From Biscogniauxia marginata (taxonomy: Eukaryota > Ascomycota > Sordariomycetes > Xylariales > Xylariaceae), in NCBI GenBank assembly GCA_022695795.1, contig MU404224.1, positions 1 to 53,498 of the forward strand: a stretch of 53,498 bases of DNA. Direction: 5' to 3'. Within the stretch, counting starts at the first letter, position 1, and every line of letters starts with the position of its first letter. Shown one piece after another: positions 32,267-44,300 of the stretch. The translations under genes were made by a program, and so were the position numbers. The notes below the pieces were generated by a model. It was not told the DNA's origin. It saw only the letters and a program-made list of their open reading frames with translations, and made no database searches.

Positions 32267-34065
32267 TTACATGGAGAAACCGGCGGCAATAAATATTCCT
32301 GCTAGAGCTGCCGCTGGAATATCTGTGGACAGCACAGCCATATGCGTCTGGGCCTTGGCTGAAATGTTTAGGTCATCTAAAGGATAGTCGAGTTCGATGA
32401 GTTCACCCGTTCGCGTATGCACTGCTGTTGTGAAACCGATAATAACCCCCTCCTTGTCTACTGCCGCGATACGCGCAAAAGTTGAATTATTTGGCACCCT
32501 GAACCCCGTCTCAAAGCCGGTACGTTCTAATCCAGCAACAATAGAGTCCTTACCGTTAAGGTTGTGCATGTCGTTAGACATCAACTAGAGCTATGTTAGC
32601 TGCAATATCAAGGACAGTGAACCTATAATGGAAACATGGGACGTACTAGAACATATCTCTGAACCTCTGTCGCCCCATTCCAGGATACGTAAACATTAGT
32701 TCCGTAATCGTCTGTGTAGGCAGCGATGCTAGGTGGCCACAACGGTTTGCCCACCCAGTCGGACTTCCAGGCACGGTAGGCAATGACAGGCATGATGCCA
32801 TGATCAAGCTCTGAGACTTGACCTCGTTGGATGTCCATAACCAACTCCCCGTCGGCTGTATATTCCGTGTACATCGGGTTCTGACCCCAGGCAATGAGGG
32901 TGTTTCCGGTAGGTGTCCTCTGGATTCCACCTCGGGATGCAGATATGATCTTCTGAGGATGTCGCCACTCGTTGACCACTTTGACCGTCATAACGGTAGT
33001 GTCGATTTCGAGCTCAAGACCGCGGGAACATGCTCTTTCTTTACACCAACCATTATGGATATTGTGGTTGTCAAAGAGTATAATGCGATTTGGGGCAGAG
33101 AAGCGGGCGTTGTGCTGCCAATGAAAGTCCGCTTTACTTTCTCCTTCAGTGATGTCCCTGAACTGATTCCGCTTGCCTCCCATACACCATTCAACTTTCC
33201 CAGTCGTGCCGTTAATCAGGATAATCGAATGGAGATGGCGATAACTAACAAGAAAGTCACCCTCAGAAGTCTATATATACGTCCGCATTAGCGCAAACCC
33301 GTCTGAGGGGCCGTGATCTACAATTACCTTCTCTATGCTATTCATATGCCACATATCTGCTGGTCCCGGTAGTTGGAAGACTCCCTCGCCATGTACTGGC
33401 CAGAAAGAATCTTCCACACGGAAGAAGTCGAGAGTGTTAAACTGGAACCTTACTTGGTTTGTCACCGGATCGACCTCCTGAACGTAGCAATTTATAATGG
33501 TCCCGATGCCTGGTTCACCGAGGACACTCAGATCGACGTCCTCACTTGTAGAAACAACCATGACGACCCTATTATCATGAGTAAGGTGGGCCTCGTGGCT
33601 GTCGGGCGTGACACCGGCAAGGCTTCCCTGCGGCCGGACCTGATAAATCAACTGGTAGTGCTGGTTGTAGATGCGGACTGCACCGCCAGCGTATACTGCG
33701 CAGACAGTCTGGCCTAGAAATTCATAGGTCCGATGCGCCTGGGCCTCTGTAAACTGCTGATCGGCCCAAATCAGACTCAGGTCCTTCGATGAGATTATGC
33801 TCGGACCGAACCCGTCGTATCCGCCGGTAATAAAAATATACGGGGTCGGATCGGTCTTGTTTGTGTTGAGCTTAGTGACATGATACCGTGGGGCCTTGAT
33901 AGGGGACGAGAAGAACCCCTGAGCAGGTACTGAGCCATGCTCGCCTGCTTGAAAGGAAGGTAGATAGGTATGGTGAGGTATATCGGCGGCAACCTCGACA
34001 ACTACAAGACTATAGAGTAAAGCGAAAGTGGAAGCCGCTGTGGACAAAAATCTAAGTCCCAACAT
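32267..34065 (-). CDS. Secreted arylsulfotransferase-like (ASST) beta-propeller protein
   Basis: The protein has 556 aa in three exons: 34065-33328, 33261-32647 and 32584-32267. Introns are 66 and 62 nt (GTAATT and GTACGT donors). Splicing gives WHMNSIEKGDFLVSYRHLHS, the characteristic 'HxNSI-K-G-L-S-RH' stretch of ASST proteins, and later TGKVEWCMGG, FHWQHNARF and FDNHNIHN. The signal peptide is about residues 1-27 (hydrophobic STAASTFALLYSLVVV). Bacterial ASSTs transfer sulfate between phenols through a histidine; fungal relatives are numerous but uncharacterised, so activity is not asserted. The C-terminus ends in a short hydrophobic run (PAAALAGIFIAAGFSM) that might anchor it or be a GPI-like signal. 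The last intron is modelled by frame continuity and is the least certain. Confidence 0.8.
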
Positions 34066-36291
34066 GTTATGATGATAACAAAATTCGAAACCACAACGTT
34101 GCCATCACGATGCAGAAAGACAATGAAAATAAGCGACCGGCTACAATTAAAAGTAAGGAGGGAAGGAAACCCATGGTGTCCACCGAGCTAGAGATCAGCC
34201 ACCACGACATATCGTACAGGTAATTCCCAAGGAACGTGGACGTTGATCGACGCATGTAGTGGTAAGTCCCACAGTGGGCTTGCCGAAGTGATATCTACGG
34301 CCAACCTAGACTATTCTTCGAATTATTCGCTCACGCTTCCAATGAAGGATTATGGAACATAAGGCTAGTATAGTTAAAGCATACCATATTTACATACAAT
34401 GTACATAGGTACGTATATATATATAGGTAGTTAATAAAGTACTATAACTGGCATTTAAGTTTATCAAGCTCAACACCTCCTATACTAATAAATTTGTATA
34501 ATCCCATAGGAACAAACTCTTTACGAGCCCAATATAAATGCCTCGTCTAGGTAAGTAATTAACACAAGTCCACTAAGTCCGCTTCTTAATTTTTTAATAA
34601 TATTATTTCTTTTTAAATATTTTTAATGTTTAATTTTTTATTATTTTTTCTATGGCTTTCCATATCCCAGTTCGATTGTCCACCTTTTTACCTGAAACCC
34701 CTATCTCATGAGAACACATGAATAAGGTAAATAGGAGGTAGGTACAAAATAAACAAATCGACCTTTAATCACATACCGCAGAGAGGCACATTTCACCCCT
34801 ATGATTGAGAATGGCCTAATTATATAAAATAGCGAAGTGGGCACTACGTACATCACGTCAGTATCTTGTCTCCTGCTCCGGTACCGTGGTAGCTTCAAGG
34901 AACACGGTTCTCTTATCTCCACTTAAAATATAAAGTCGTATACGGGACCCCGGGATCGCAATCTCGCAATCACCAGGAGGGTGGTCATTGGAATTCTAAT
35001 ACTTCCTTATATACACAGCTACCTACCTACCTACCTATCTAAGTATAGAGCAACGTAAAAATCCCACTCCTTGGTCTCTCCTCCGTTCGACGACCCACGG
35101 GAACGCGTCCAGCAAACCCCTAAATCCTCCAAGCCGGGTCCGTCTCGGATATGGATCACAGCGGTCGGTGGGGTGGTGCCTTTTTGACAGGATAGCTGGC
35201 ATAATATCTAGGCGCGGCGATGCTACACTTATTCCAGCGCGTCAACACCCGGTTAGACCGCGAGCGTGTCGGTGCAGCCGTGTTTGGCCTATGTGGCCCG
35301 CGCAGCTAAGTTGAAAGTATCCTGGTCGGTGATCGGTGATGCTACGTATTTGCCCTACTTAGGTCTGTAAGAAACTACCTGGTTTATTGTTTCTTGCTTC
35401 TCAGTCTTTGCGATGTTTTGCCAGTATGTCACAATGCGGCAAATTGCTACAGCGTTAACAACATATCTGTAAGTTTGTTCTTTTCTCTCTCTTGTCAATT
35501 CGAGGTACTCGAATGCCGTTGCGAGATTGAAGCCCCATGCTCGGTCTTATCACAGCATGTCCATCAATACCCTGGGAACGAGGCCCAGTGCGTGGGATGA
35601 CCTTTGGTGAGCATCATTGACTATATCCGTATCACTATTTAGAACTTGCTAGATTTCAAACGCATACAACATGGCGATTCTGACATATCACAAGTTTCTG
35701 CCTTTATATACACTTAATGACTTGCAGAGAACATGTTACAGTCACCACAACATTAAGAATATATCTTGACAAGCGGGTGTGCTCTAGCCTCTATGGCAAT
35801 AAATACGACTTTTACGCGACGATGGAAATTTCCGGACACTGTAAGGCCTCTCTTGTTGATAATCTAGCTTCTTTTTAGGGTCTATTGTCTCAATTATTAT
35901 CTTGCTGGATATCTATTTCTGACCGATCGTGGCAAGTCTACTTTGGCATCGCAGTCTCTTGGATAGACTCTAACAGTGGGAAGTGGAAACGAGGGCTGCG
36001 CCTATAATCTGGGTCACGAAAAGAAGGGGAAATTACTTATGCAGTGATGAGATCCGCAGTATGAAACTCGAATGGTCATAGGGGGATTCCTGTTAAAAAC
36101 TGCAAGTGACAATGATCACAGTGAGGATTGGGTTGCGAATGCGCCCCGATATAACAGGAGTTACGTCTCACGAAATTTCGCAGTAATTAGGGTTGGAAAT
36201 CAGTGAAACCCACCTTTCGTCATGGATTGTATACGGCTGGACTGGTACTGCTACACCAAGTCGATATGTACGGTATTCAAGTCTGATCTAT
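34066..36291. other. Long gene-free region
   Basis: This 2.2-kb region has an AT-rich patch at about 34590-34660 and a TACCTACCTACCTACC run near 35023. A GC-richer segment at 35090-35300 shows no coding frame of note. No gene is supported. Confidence 0.45.
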
Positions 36292-37515
36292 TCACCATCT
36301 CTTCGGTGCCGACGCGCCGCCCGACGAGATTGTCCGACTCGTGAAACTCGCCCTTGCTTTTTCTTTCTCGAGCTTCGCTAATCCGACCCTGTCCGTGATA
36401 GGAGTTGCATCAATGATGTTATCAAATGTGTCGTTCTCGTCGTCTTCGTCCTCGTCACCGTTGTCCGAGTCGGGTTCTATGTCAGAGTCTACTTTGAATC
36501 TTTCCGGCTGAGGAGGGAGGATCGCCTGTGGCTTCGGCTTCCAATCGGTGTCCTCTGAGCCGGTAAATGGCTTGGACGCTAGAACTTTACGTCGGATCTC
36601 TTCCATTTCTGCATCGTCGTCGCTACCATCCGAAATATCAAATGGATCTTTACCTTGTTCCTTGTTTTGGTCTCCCATGCTTTCCCCAGGTCTCGGCCAC
36701 TGTGACGGCTTCTTGCCAAGATATATACCATCAATACTAGCGTCATCCTCTTCGTCCTTACCGTCTTCACTTTCATCCTTTCCATCCTCCTCGTCCTCTT
36801 CATCAGAGTCTACTAGAACTCGTCGGTTGACATTGCCTCCTTTCCATAGATCGTCATCGTTGCCGTTCTCTCTGCTTTCGGCATGTTCCCGCTCTAGACG
36901 TTCTAGCCATTCACTCTCGGTCTTCTTTACCTCTTCCTCACTCGTACAGCCCGCATACTTCTTAAGAAGCTTCGAGTTGATAGCCAGGAACGATTCACCA
37001 TAATTGAATGGTTGCAGGACCTGTTCGGCCCAGTCCGGATGCCCGCAGATATAGAAGGCTGCTGCTAGGGCCTCAACGCAGTTCAAGCGGTAGGGCTTAC
37101 CGTAGTTGACAGAGTTGGCAGCAACCAGGTATGGCAGAAGCCTTTCGCACTTTCCACCGACTTTGCTCCACTGTATTTCTTGTGTCCGGGCCCAGGAGCA
37201 TTCTACGACGGCGGCACCGTACTGCTCCATGAGTTCTCCGTCGGCGGGCGAGATGGTGTGTTTCCCGTTGGGTGTGATGATGACGCCGTTATGTCGCTGG
37301 CCAAGGTGTAGATCGCGCATGAGACCCAGCTTTATGAGCTTCTTGCCCGAGCACCGCTTAGGGTCGCAGTGGTTTAGGTCCCAGCAGGCGGCTTTGAATG
37401 GAGGTTGTGAGGAGGTCGCATTTTCGGAATCGTCGTGGGCAGGGCGCGGGCGAGATCGAGTATTGCTGTTCTTTCCGCCCCGGAAATTATGCTTGTCTTT
37501 TTTATGTCGGACCAT
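36292..37515 (-). CDS. TSR3: Tsr3, 18S rRNA aminocarboxypropyltransferase
   Basis: This is a single exon of 407 aa. The first ATG in frame is at 37515 (MVRHKKDKHNFRGG). Tsr3 transfers the aminocarboxypropyl group from S-adenosylmethionine to the hypermodified pseudouridine of 18S rRNA late in 40S maturation. Family blocks are WDLNHCDPKRCSGKKLIKLG (about 53-72), VVECSWARTQEIQW (about 122-135), LPYLVAANSVNYGKPYRLNC (about 146-165) and EALAAAFYICGHPDWAEQVL (about 166-185). The C-terminal 200 residues are a low-complexity acidic/serine tail (EDEEDGKDESEDGKDEEDDA), common in fungal members and probably disordered. It is divergent from the GGA gene. Confidence 0.93.
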   Translation of the reverse strand: MVRHKKDKHNFRGGKNSNTRSRPRPAHDDSENATSSQPPFKAACWDLNHCDPKRCSGKKLIKLGLMRDLHLGQRHNGVIITPNGKHTISPADGELMEQYGAAVVECSWARTQEIQWSKVGGKCERLLPYLVAANSVNYGKPYRLNCVEALAAAFYICGHPDWAEQVLQPFNYGESFLAINSKLLKKYAGCTSEEEVKKTESEWLERLEREHAESRENGNDDDLWKGGNVNRRVLVDSDEEDEEDGKDESEDGKDEEDDASIDGIYLGKKPSQWPRPGESMGDQNKEQGKDPFDISDGSDDDAEMEEIRRKVLASKPFTGSEDTDWKPKPQAILPPQPERFKVDSDIEPDSDNGDEDEDDENDTFDNIIDATPITDRVGLAKLEKEKARASFTSRTISSGGASAPKRW

Positions 37516-38301
37516 ATCTGTGAAGTATAACGGTAGTTGCTGAGAGACAGACAATTGATTTGGACTCGGTCGGCTTGTGTAGACTTGAGTAAGGGGGGAG
37601 GTCGAGGTACTACGCAGGTGAATGAAGAATGGATTACAGCATCGGCAACAAATAAAAGTTGCGACGTGGGGTCGAGGGACCTCGACCTTGCCTGTACGTC
37701 ATTAGGTAAGCTGGACACAGCCTGGCGGGGGGTGGGGTCCTGTTTGCGACGGGAAATTTGAATAATCCGTCACGGGGCCGTGCCCCCGCCCTCCACTTCT
37801 AGGTGCAAGGTACCTAGGTACCTAAGTATTGGATACATTTCCATAGTAGCGACTACGTAGGCTAACAGACACCGGACTTCGGCTGGCCACATGTACCTAA
37901 CTAAACCTTAGGTATGTACTTAGGTTAGGTAGGTTCGATTCTAACGGAGAAACAGTGGGTTAGGTACCTAAGTAGCCAGCTGGAGCGGAGCCATTGACGT
38001 GCCGTTTGCCGGTCTGCCGGGCCCTCTCGAGCACTCAATCATCGTCAACAACTTTCTGTCAACTTCTCCACCGTCGCTCTTGTGCCACTTTGCCAATCGT
38101 CACCTCCTTCTCGGTAGCCGCGGTGGGATGCAGTGCTAGACCCAGACCACTCGATACCGGACAACCATTCTGCCGCATCATCTAACAATCTAACACTCGC
38201 TGGGACATGTCTGTAGGTGCACTGAGGACGTAGTGCGTTGCACCAAGCGCATCTGGCTTTTCAACTTGTTCGATATCCCGCTTGCGACAACACATTGAAC
38301 G
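37516..38301. promoter_or_regulatory. Divergent promoter region dense in TAGGTACCTA motifs
   Basis: This 786-bp region lies between TSR3 and the GGA gene. At 37797-37971 the palindrome-forming words TAGGTACCTA/CCTAGG/TTAGGT occur in a dense cluster, the densest in the window. No gene is seen. Confidence 0.5.
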
Positions 38302-40451
38302 ATGGAGGCCGCCTCCGCTCGTGCTGCGGCAAGGGACCGCTGGAACGAGCTGGGCTACCCACGTCCCTCTCAGCTGCAACGATTCATAGCGAGTGCCTGC
38401 AGCCCCGAGAACTACGAGCCCAATCTTGCACTGAATCTCGAGATCTCGGACCTGATTAACAGCAAGAAAGGAACCGCTCCGCGCGAAGCCGCCGTCGACA
38501 TAGTCAAATACATCAACTCGCGCAACCCCAACGTCGGCCTCTTAGCCCTCAACCTCCTCGATATATGCGTCAAGAATTGTGGATATCCATTTCATCTCCA
38601 GATCAGCACCAAGGAGTTCTTGAACGAGCTTGTAAGGCGCTTTCCAGAAAGACCACCGATTCGATATTCCCGGGTCCAGTCCAAGATTCTCGAGGCTATT
38701 GAGGAATGGAGGAGTACAATATGCGAAACAAGCCGTTACAGGGAGGACCTAGGCTTCATCCGGGATATGCATCGCCTGCTGAGTTACAAAGGATATCACT
38801 TCCCCGAAGTTAGGAAGGATGACGCTGCTGTCTTGAACCCGAGTGATGTAAGTCCGCGTGCTGTCCACAGATGCGCCTGTTAAATTAACAGACTGTCTTA
38901 GAACTTGAAATCTGCCGAAGAAATGGAGGAGGAAGAGCGGGAAGCGCAATCCGCTAAGCTTCAAGAGTTGATACGGCGAGGTACTCCGGACGATCTACAA
39001 GAAGCCAATCGACTTATGAAGATCATGGCTGGCTACGATACAAGAACAAAGACGGATTACCGCGCAAAGGCCGCCGAGGAGGTCGGCAAGATCCAGGCGA
39101 AGGCTCGTTTGTTGGAAGAGAGGCTAGCAGCTTTCAGGCCAGGCGATACTATAACGGATGGAGATGTTTTCGAAGAATTGGCCTCAGCACTCCAGAGCGC
39201 ACAGCCTAAGATCCAGAAGATGTGCGAGGAGGAGTCTGATGACCATGAAGCGGTTGCAAAGCTATTTGAGATCAATGACAGTATACATCGTACTGTCGAG
39301 CGGTGGAAGCTTCTCAAAAAAGGTGACATCGAGGGTGCCAACAAGCTAGCTGAAGGCGCGCCACTTCCGCCATCATCGATAGCATCTGGGAAGGCTACTT
39401 CAGCTTCGAATGAGCTGTCATTGATTGACTTCGATGTCGATGCTAATGCTAGTGCAAATGCGAATGCGAATGGTAACAGCAATAGTGCCGGCTCAAGCTC
39501 TCAAGCTGGTGGTATCGAGAATGACTTACTAGGTCTATCATTGAGCGATAATAGCAGTGCTAGCTTCGGCCAGGGAGGTGGAATATCTCTTGGTTTCGGG
39601 GCAAATCAAAGTCTGTCAACCCTGCATTTCCTTTATAGTGTTTCTAGCTGACCGACCTCTAGACGTGCCAGGACCTGCGCTTTTGTCATCAATGACACAA
39701 AACAGCAGCGCCAAAGGAGCAGCTCCTAGTCCTGCTCCACCACCCTTCTCCCCCTTTTCCGGATTTGTCTCACAACCTTCGAGTTCCCAATCCAACACTC
39801 CGCAGCCCCCTCCAGGCCAGTTCTCTGCATTTTCGCAGCCACCACCGCAGAAGCCAAACACCGTTAGCGACCCCTTTGCAGCTCTCGCATCACCTCAGTT
39901 CTCATCCAAACCATCTACCCCTAAACCAGTAGTGCCAGTAGCTCCTGCCCCGGCTACAAATGATGATGATGAGTGGTCGTTTTCTTCTGCTCTACCACCC
40001 GAAGCACCTTCGCTTCCTAGAGAGCACGACGTAAATGTTAAGGACGGGCCATTACAAATTAGCATGAAGGCAGCTAGGTCTCTACAAGCGCCTGGCGCTC
40101 TAGCGTTGCTCTTCGGTTTCTCGAATAATACGCCACAACCAATTGGTAACATTCACTTCGAATTGGCTGTAACAAAGGTAAATCCTCTCTCCCATTCCTC
40201 CGCGGCATTCAACTATTAGACTAATGCGAGATCCTTTACTCTAGGGATTTGAACTGCAGCTTCAGCCCCAGACAGGACGTTCGTTGCAGCCCAACCAGAA
40301 GCACGGCGTGACACAAGCAATCCAGGTATGGCACACCGGGGACCGAACGAAAAGGGTGGAAAGCGTCAAGCTACGGTGGCGTGTGAGATATGCGCTGGGG
40401 TCTGAAGCCAAGAGCGAGATGGGGGAGATACCCGAATTCGGTCTCGCATAA
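38302..40451 (+). CDS. GGA-type clathrin adaptor (VHS-GAT-GAE)
   Basis: The protein has 658 aa in four exons: 38302-38847, 38902-39610, 39663-40177 and 40245-40451. Introns are 54, 52 and 67 nt. GGA proteins are Arf-dependent monomeric adaptors sorting cargo from the trans-Golgi to endosomes. The VHS domain covers about 1-165 (LDICVKNCGYPFHLQISTKE). The GAT domain covers about 185-330 (ANRLMKIMAGYD). A Ser/Pro/Gln-rich hinge follows; it contains LIDFD at 356-360, which fits the clathrin-box pattern. The C-terminal GAE ear ends in KLRWRVRYALGSEAKSEMGE. The third exon was joined at the acceptor 39662 because a CTGAC branch site lies just upstream; an alternative acceptor at 39648 would add five codons and keep the frame. 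Confidence 0.92.
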
Positions 40452-41329
40452 AGGGGAAGGGAAACGAAATGATGTCTTCTAAATAGGGGTCCTCTATAAA
40501 ACTGTTCATTGAGGGATTAAAGGGGGATTTTTCTTTTCTTTTCCCTAAAAGGACGAGAAGGTGTTTATCGCCTGAAAAGCAGCGGTACCATAGTGTCTAA
40601 AAGTGTACAGTCGGCGAAAGCTGGTTTGCTCGGCCAGGGGGAGAGGGAGCTGGTGGAGGAGAGAGGTAGGGCAGCCCAGATAGAAAGAGAATATGAGAAT
40701 ATGAGATGAGACAGAAAGATAAGGAAAGACTTAGGGCCTTTTTTTTTTCTTGTTTGAAGTTTCGAAGTTTTCCCTCTTGGCCTCTCGACCTCTCGTTTTG
40801 TCTTTTAGAGATATCAGGATAGGTCTAACCTATACGAACCTATTCTACCGACCTAAGTTCTCTCGACTGAATTAGGTATATCCAGGTGGTTTTCATTCAT
40901 AAGCGGCATGATATTCGGTATAGCAACAATCCGGATTGCTATATATCATAATTTAGATGTTCCAAGGACTAAGCATTTAGAACTGGGGTTGGAATGATGA
41001 CGATCTTAGCATGTGTAGATTGGACAGGGATAACGAGAGAGAGATCATGAATCCATGTACCGTGTGCTCGCTACGTACTGTCATCTACCGCCTGGTAGCA
41101 CACACATATACACATCCGCATATATACCTCGTCTCTTACATACCCAGCACCATGTTATGTCGTTATTCCAAATATCTTACAACAACACGAAACGGCAAAT
41201 TCCACACCGTGTCTTTTTTATGTACTAGACCCATAATCCTACACAACCACCATATCCCGTCTTTTCTACCCAATTCTATTCCCATATATGCAGCATCAAA
41301 ACAGTTTGATGCAGAGTGTTGTGCTATGT
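40452..41329. other. Convergent 3' intergenic region
   Basis: This 878-bp gap lies between the convergent GGA and IF-2 genes. It has purine-rich sequence around 40640-40740 and a T10 tract at 40740-40749. No gene is supported. Confidence 0.5.
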
Positions 41330-44300
41330 TTAAAGGCTCCTCTCTATCATGACCTCCTTGTAGGCCTGAAGCACATCGCCGACCTCGAAGTCCTCGAATT
41401 TCTCTAAGCATATGCCACACTCCATACCCTTCCCAACCTCGGCCACTTCATCCTTTAAATGCTTCAGGGTCTCGAGCTTGTCTGTAGGAGTGTTTCATTA
41501 TCACGTTAGCCTTATATAGAAGGGGTTGGAAGGGGAAATGTCGAAGAATAACAAAAGTACCCACCTTCGAAGATCGTCTTCCCGTTCCTCAAGATCCTAT
41601 ATAGGGCATTCCGCTCCACGACACCGGTTCGCACCCGACAGCCAGCGATGTTCTTCATTACGCGCCTTTCGACGTTAATGGGAAATATCTCCAATATTTC
41701 TGCCTCACCAAGCACCTCGCTGCTGGCAATAGGAGTGAGGTGCTTGCTGAGTATTGCCGTGACGTTGTCGACAAGGTGGTATATGATGTTGTGATCAAGA
41801 ATCTGGACCCCCTGCTTTTCAGCAAGGTGGCGCACGTGGCCCGGGATTGGTGTCGCAAAGTTGACGAGTACCGAGCTGGATGTAGCCGCGTGCTCAATGT
41901 CCGACTCGCTAATAGGGCCCGTGGCCGAGCGAAGGACCCGCGGTCGCACTTCGTTGTTGCCTATCTCGAGGATAGCTGCGCACACGGCTTCGACCGACCC
42001 ATGAACGTCGCCCTTGACTGCAAAGTTGACCATTGTGATGCCGTTTTCTTTCTCGGGGAGCCCAGCGTCTTTTGTGGCTTCAGAGTCACTCTTTTCATGA
42101 TCGCTCTTCTCGTGATCGCTCTTCTCGCGGGCACGCTTCTCTTGAAGCGCCTTACGCTCCTCGGCGATGATTTCGTAGGCGGCTGCATCTCGTTCTCGCT
42201 CGTGGATGCTCTCACGATAAGTCACTGCACTTTTGGCTCGGCCTTCGTTGGGTGCTTGAATAACCGAATTGCCTGCGGCTGGGAGGTCTTTCCAGCCCAT
42301 TATTTCCACAGGAGTTCCGGGTGGTGCCTCCTTGATAATAACGCCGGCTTCATTACGAAGGGATCGGATCTTGGCCCAAGTAAGCCCTGCTACGATATAA
42401 TCACCAGGCCTCAATGTGCCACGTTTGACAAGGATTGTAGCCACCTTGCCAATAGGCTTGAGACTACTCTCGAGGATCCATCCTTCTGCTGGACCATCGA
42501 CTTCAGCTCGGTGGTCTAGGATCTCGGAAAGGGTGAGGATGGCCTCTTCCAATTGATCCATACCCTGGCCGGTCTTTCCGCTGACGCAAACAGTCTGGAC
42601 TTCTCCGCCGAAATCCTCAATCTCAACCCCATACCTCGCAAGATCAGCTTTGACCATGTCAACCTGGGCGCCGTCCTTGTCAATCTTGTTAATAGCAACA
42701 ATAATTGGAACCTTCGCATCACGAGCATGTTTCAGCGCCTCAAGCGTCTGGGGCTTGACGCTATCGTCCGCAGCGACGACAAGGACAACGATGTCAGTCA
42801 CGTTTGCACCTCGCTGCCGCATGGTCAGAAATGCAGCGTGCCCAGGGGTATCGAGGAAAGTTATGGGATTTCCTGACGAAAGCTTCACGGAGAAAGCACC
42901 GATATGCTGCGTGATCCCGCCATGCTCTTGAGCTGCCACAGAAGACTTGCGTAGGTAATCAAGAAGCGTCGTCTTGCCATGGTCTACATGACCCATGATT
43001 GTTACGACAGGTGGCCGCTGGGGCAGGACTGAAGGATCTTTGGGTGGAGGACGAGGTTTGAGGTTCCGATCCTGGCCAGCATCTACAGTCGGCTCGTATC
43101 CATATTCTTGCGCGACCAATGCGGCAGTCTCTCCGGCCATTAGGCTATCCAACGTCACACCCTCGAAGCCGAGCTCGCCTAGTTGATATAAGAACGTGTC
43201 AGGCTGAATTTTCAGAGCGTTAGCCAACGCAGTGATGCTGATAAGTTCTGGTATAATAATCGGGATTGGCCCAATCCGTTCGGCTTCGCGCTGTGCTTTA
43301 CGCTCTGCCTTCCGACGTTGCCTCTCATGGTAGGACTCAAATTCATCAGCTGCATCGCCATCTTCACCCACGTCCACCTCGTCGCGAGATCTTCGTTTCG
43401 AACGCTTTCTAGAACCACGTTCGGAGTTTTCTCCTGCCTCAAATCGCTCCTTTCGCCTGCCTTGAATATGAACTCGGCCTTGGGCTCTCTGCGGCTCAAC
43501 CGGACGCTCATCTGCGGCGCCCGGCCCTGCAGAAGTCTCTTCCTCAGGCGTAGGCTGTGGTTTGACTTTTTCCCGGTATTCAACCTTCTGATCAAATACA
43601 CGACCCCAATCATCCTTAGCCGTCATTGTCTCTGTGTCACCGACAATCTTACTTTCTATAGTAGCCCAATTTCCTTGCGAGCTAGAAACCTGGCGTCCAT
43701 TAGGTCCGGCCTTGTCCCGAATGCTAGACCATTTGTCTTGCTCATTCAAACCCCTCTCTGTTCCAGGCCATGTATTGTTAGTCTCCGTGTAAGTTTGGTG
43801 AACCGCCTTGTTTACCATAGTGGACTGTCCAGTTTGATCACTAGACTTTATGGGTGTCCCGGACCTAGGCTCCTTGGACTTAGTAACTAGAGAGGTCCAA
43901 AAATCGTCCGACGTCGATATCGCTGGCTTATTTTTTTTTGCTAGCAAGCCCCACGCGCCAGCCTCCTCTCCTGTCTTCTTATTAGGGAGAGAACTTGATG
44001 CAGATGCAAGTTCTCCTTTCCTGGAACTTGTATCTTGTGTATTAATCCGCACGGGCCAGGCATTGTTGTTACCCGGCGAACTTGTGTTAATGTCAAAACG
44101 TCTTACGGAATCGGCATTTTGGGGGGTCTGTTGTGGCGTATCCTGGGGTTTAGTCCGCATAGGCCAGATATTGTTACTACCTGGCGAAACTATGTTATTA
44201 TTAACTCTCACGGGATTGTTATTTTGGGTATTCTGTTGTACTATATCCCTACCCATATCCCTCCAGGATGTCGTAGGGGTCGGGCTCGGAGTACTAGCGA

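Noticed and set aside
41740..42519. 259-codon open frame on the plus strand
   Set aside because: It is antisense to the conserved IF-2 C-terminal half and has no independent coding features.
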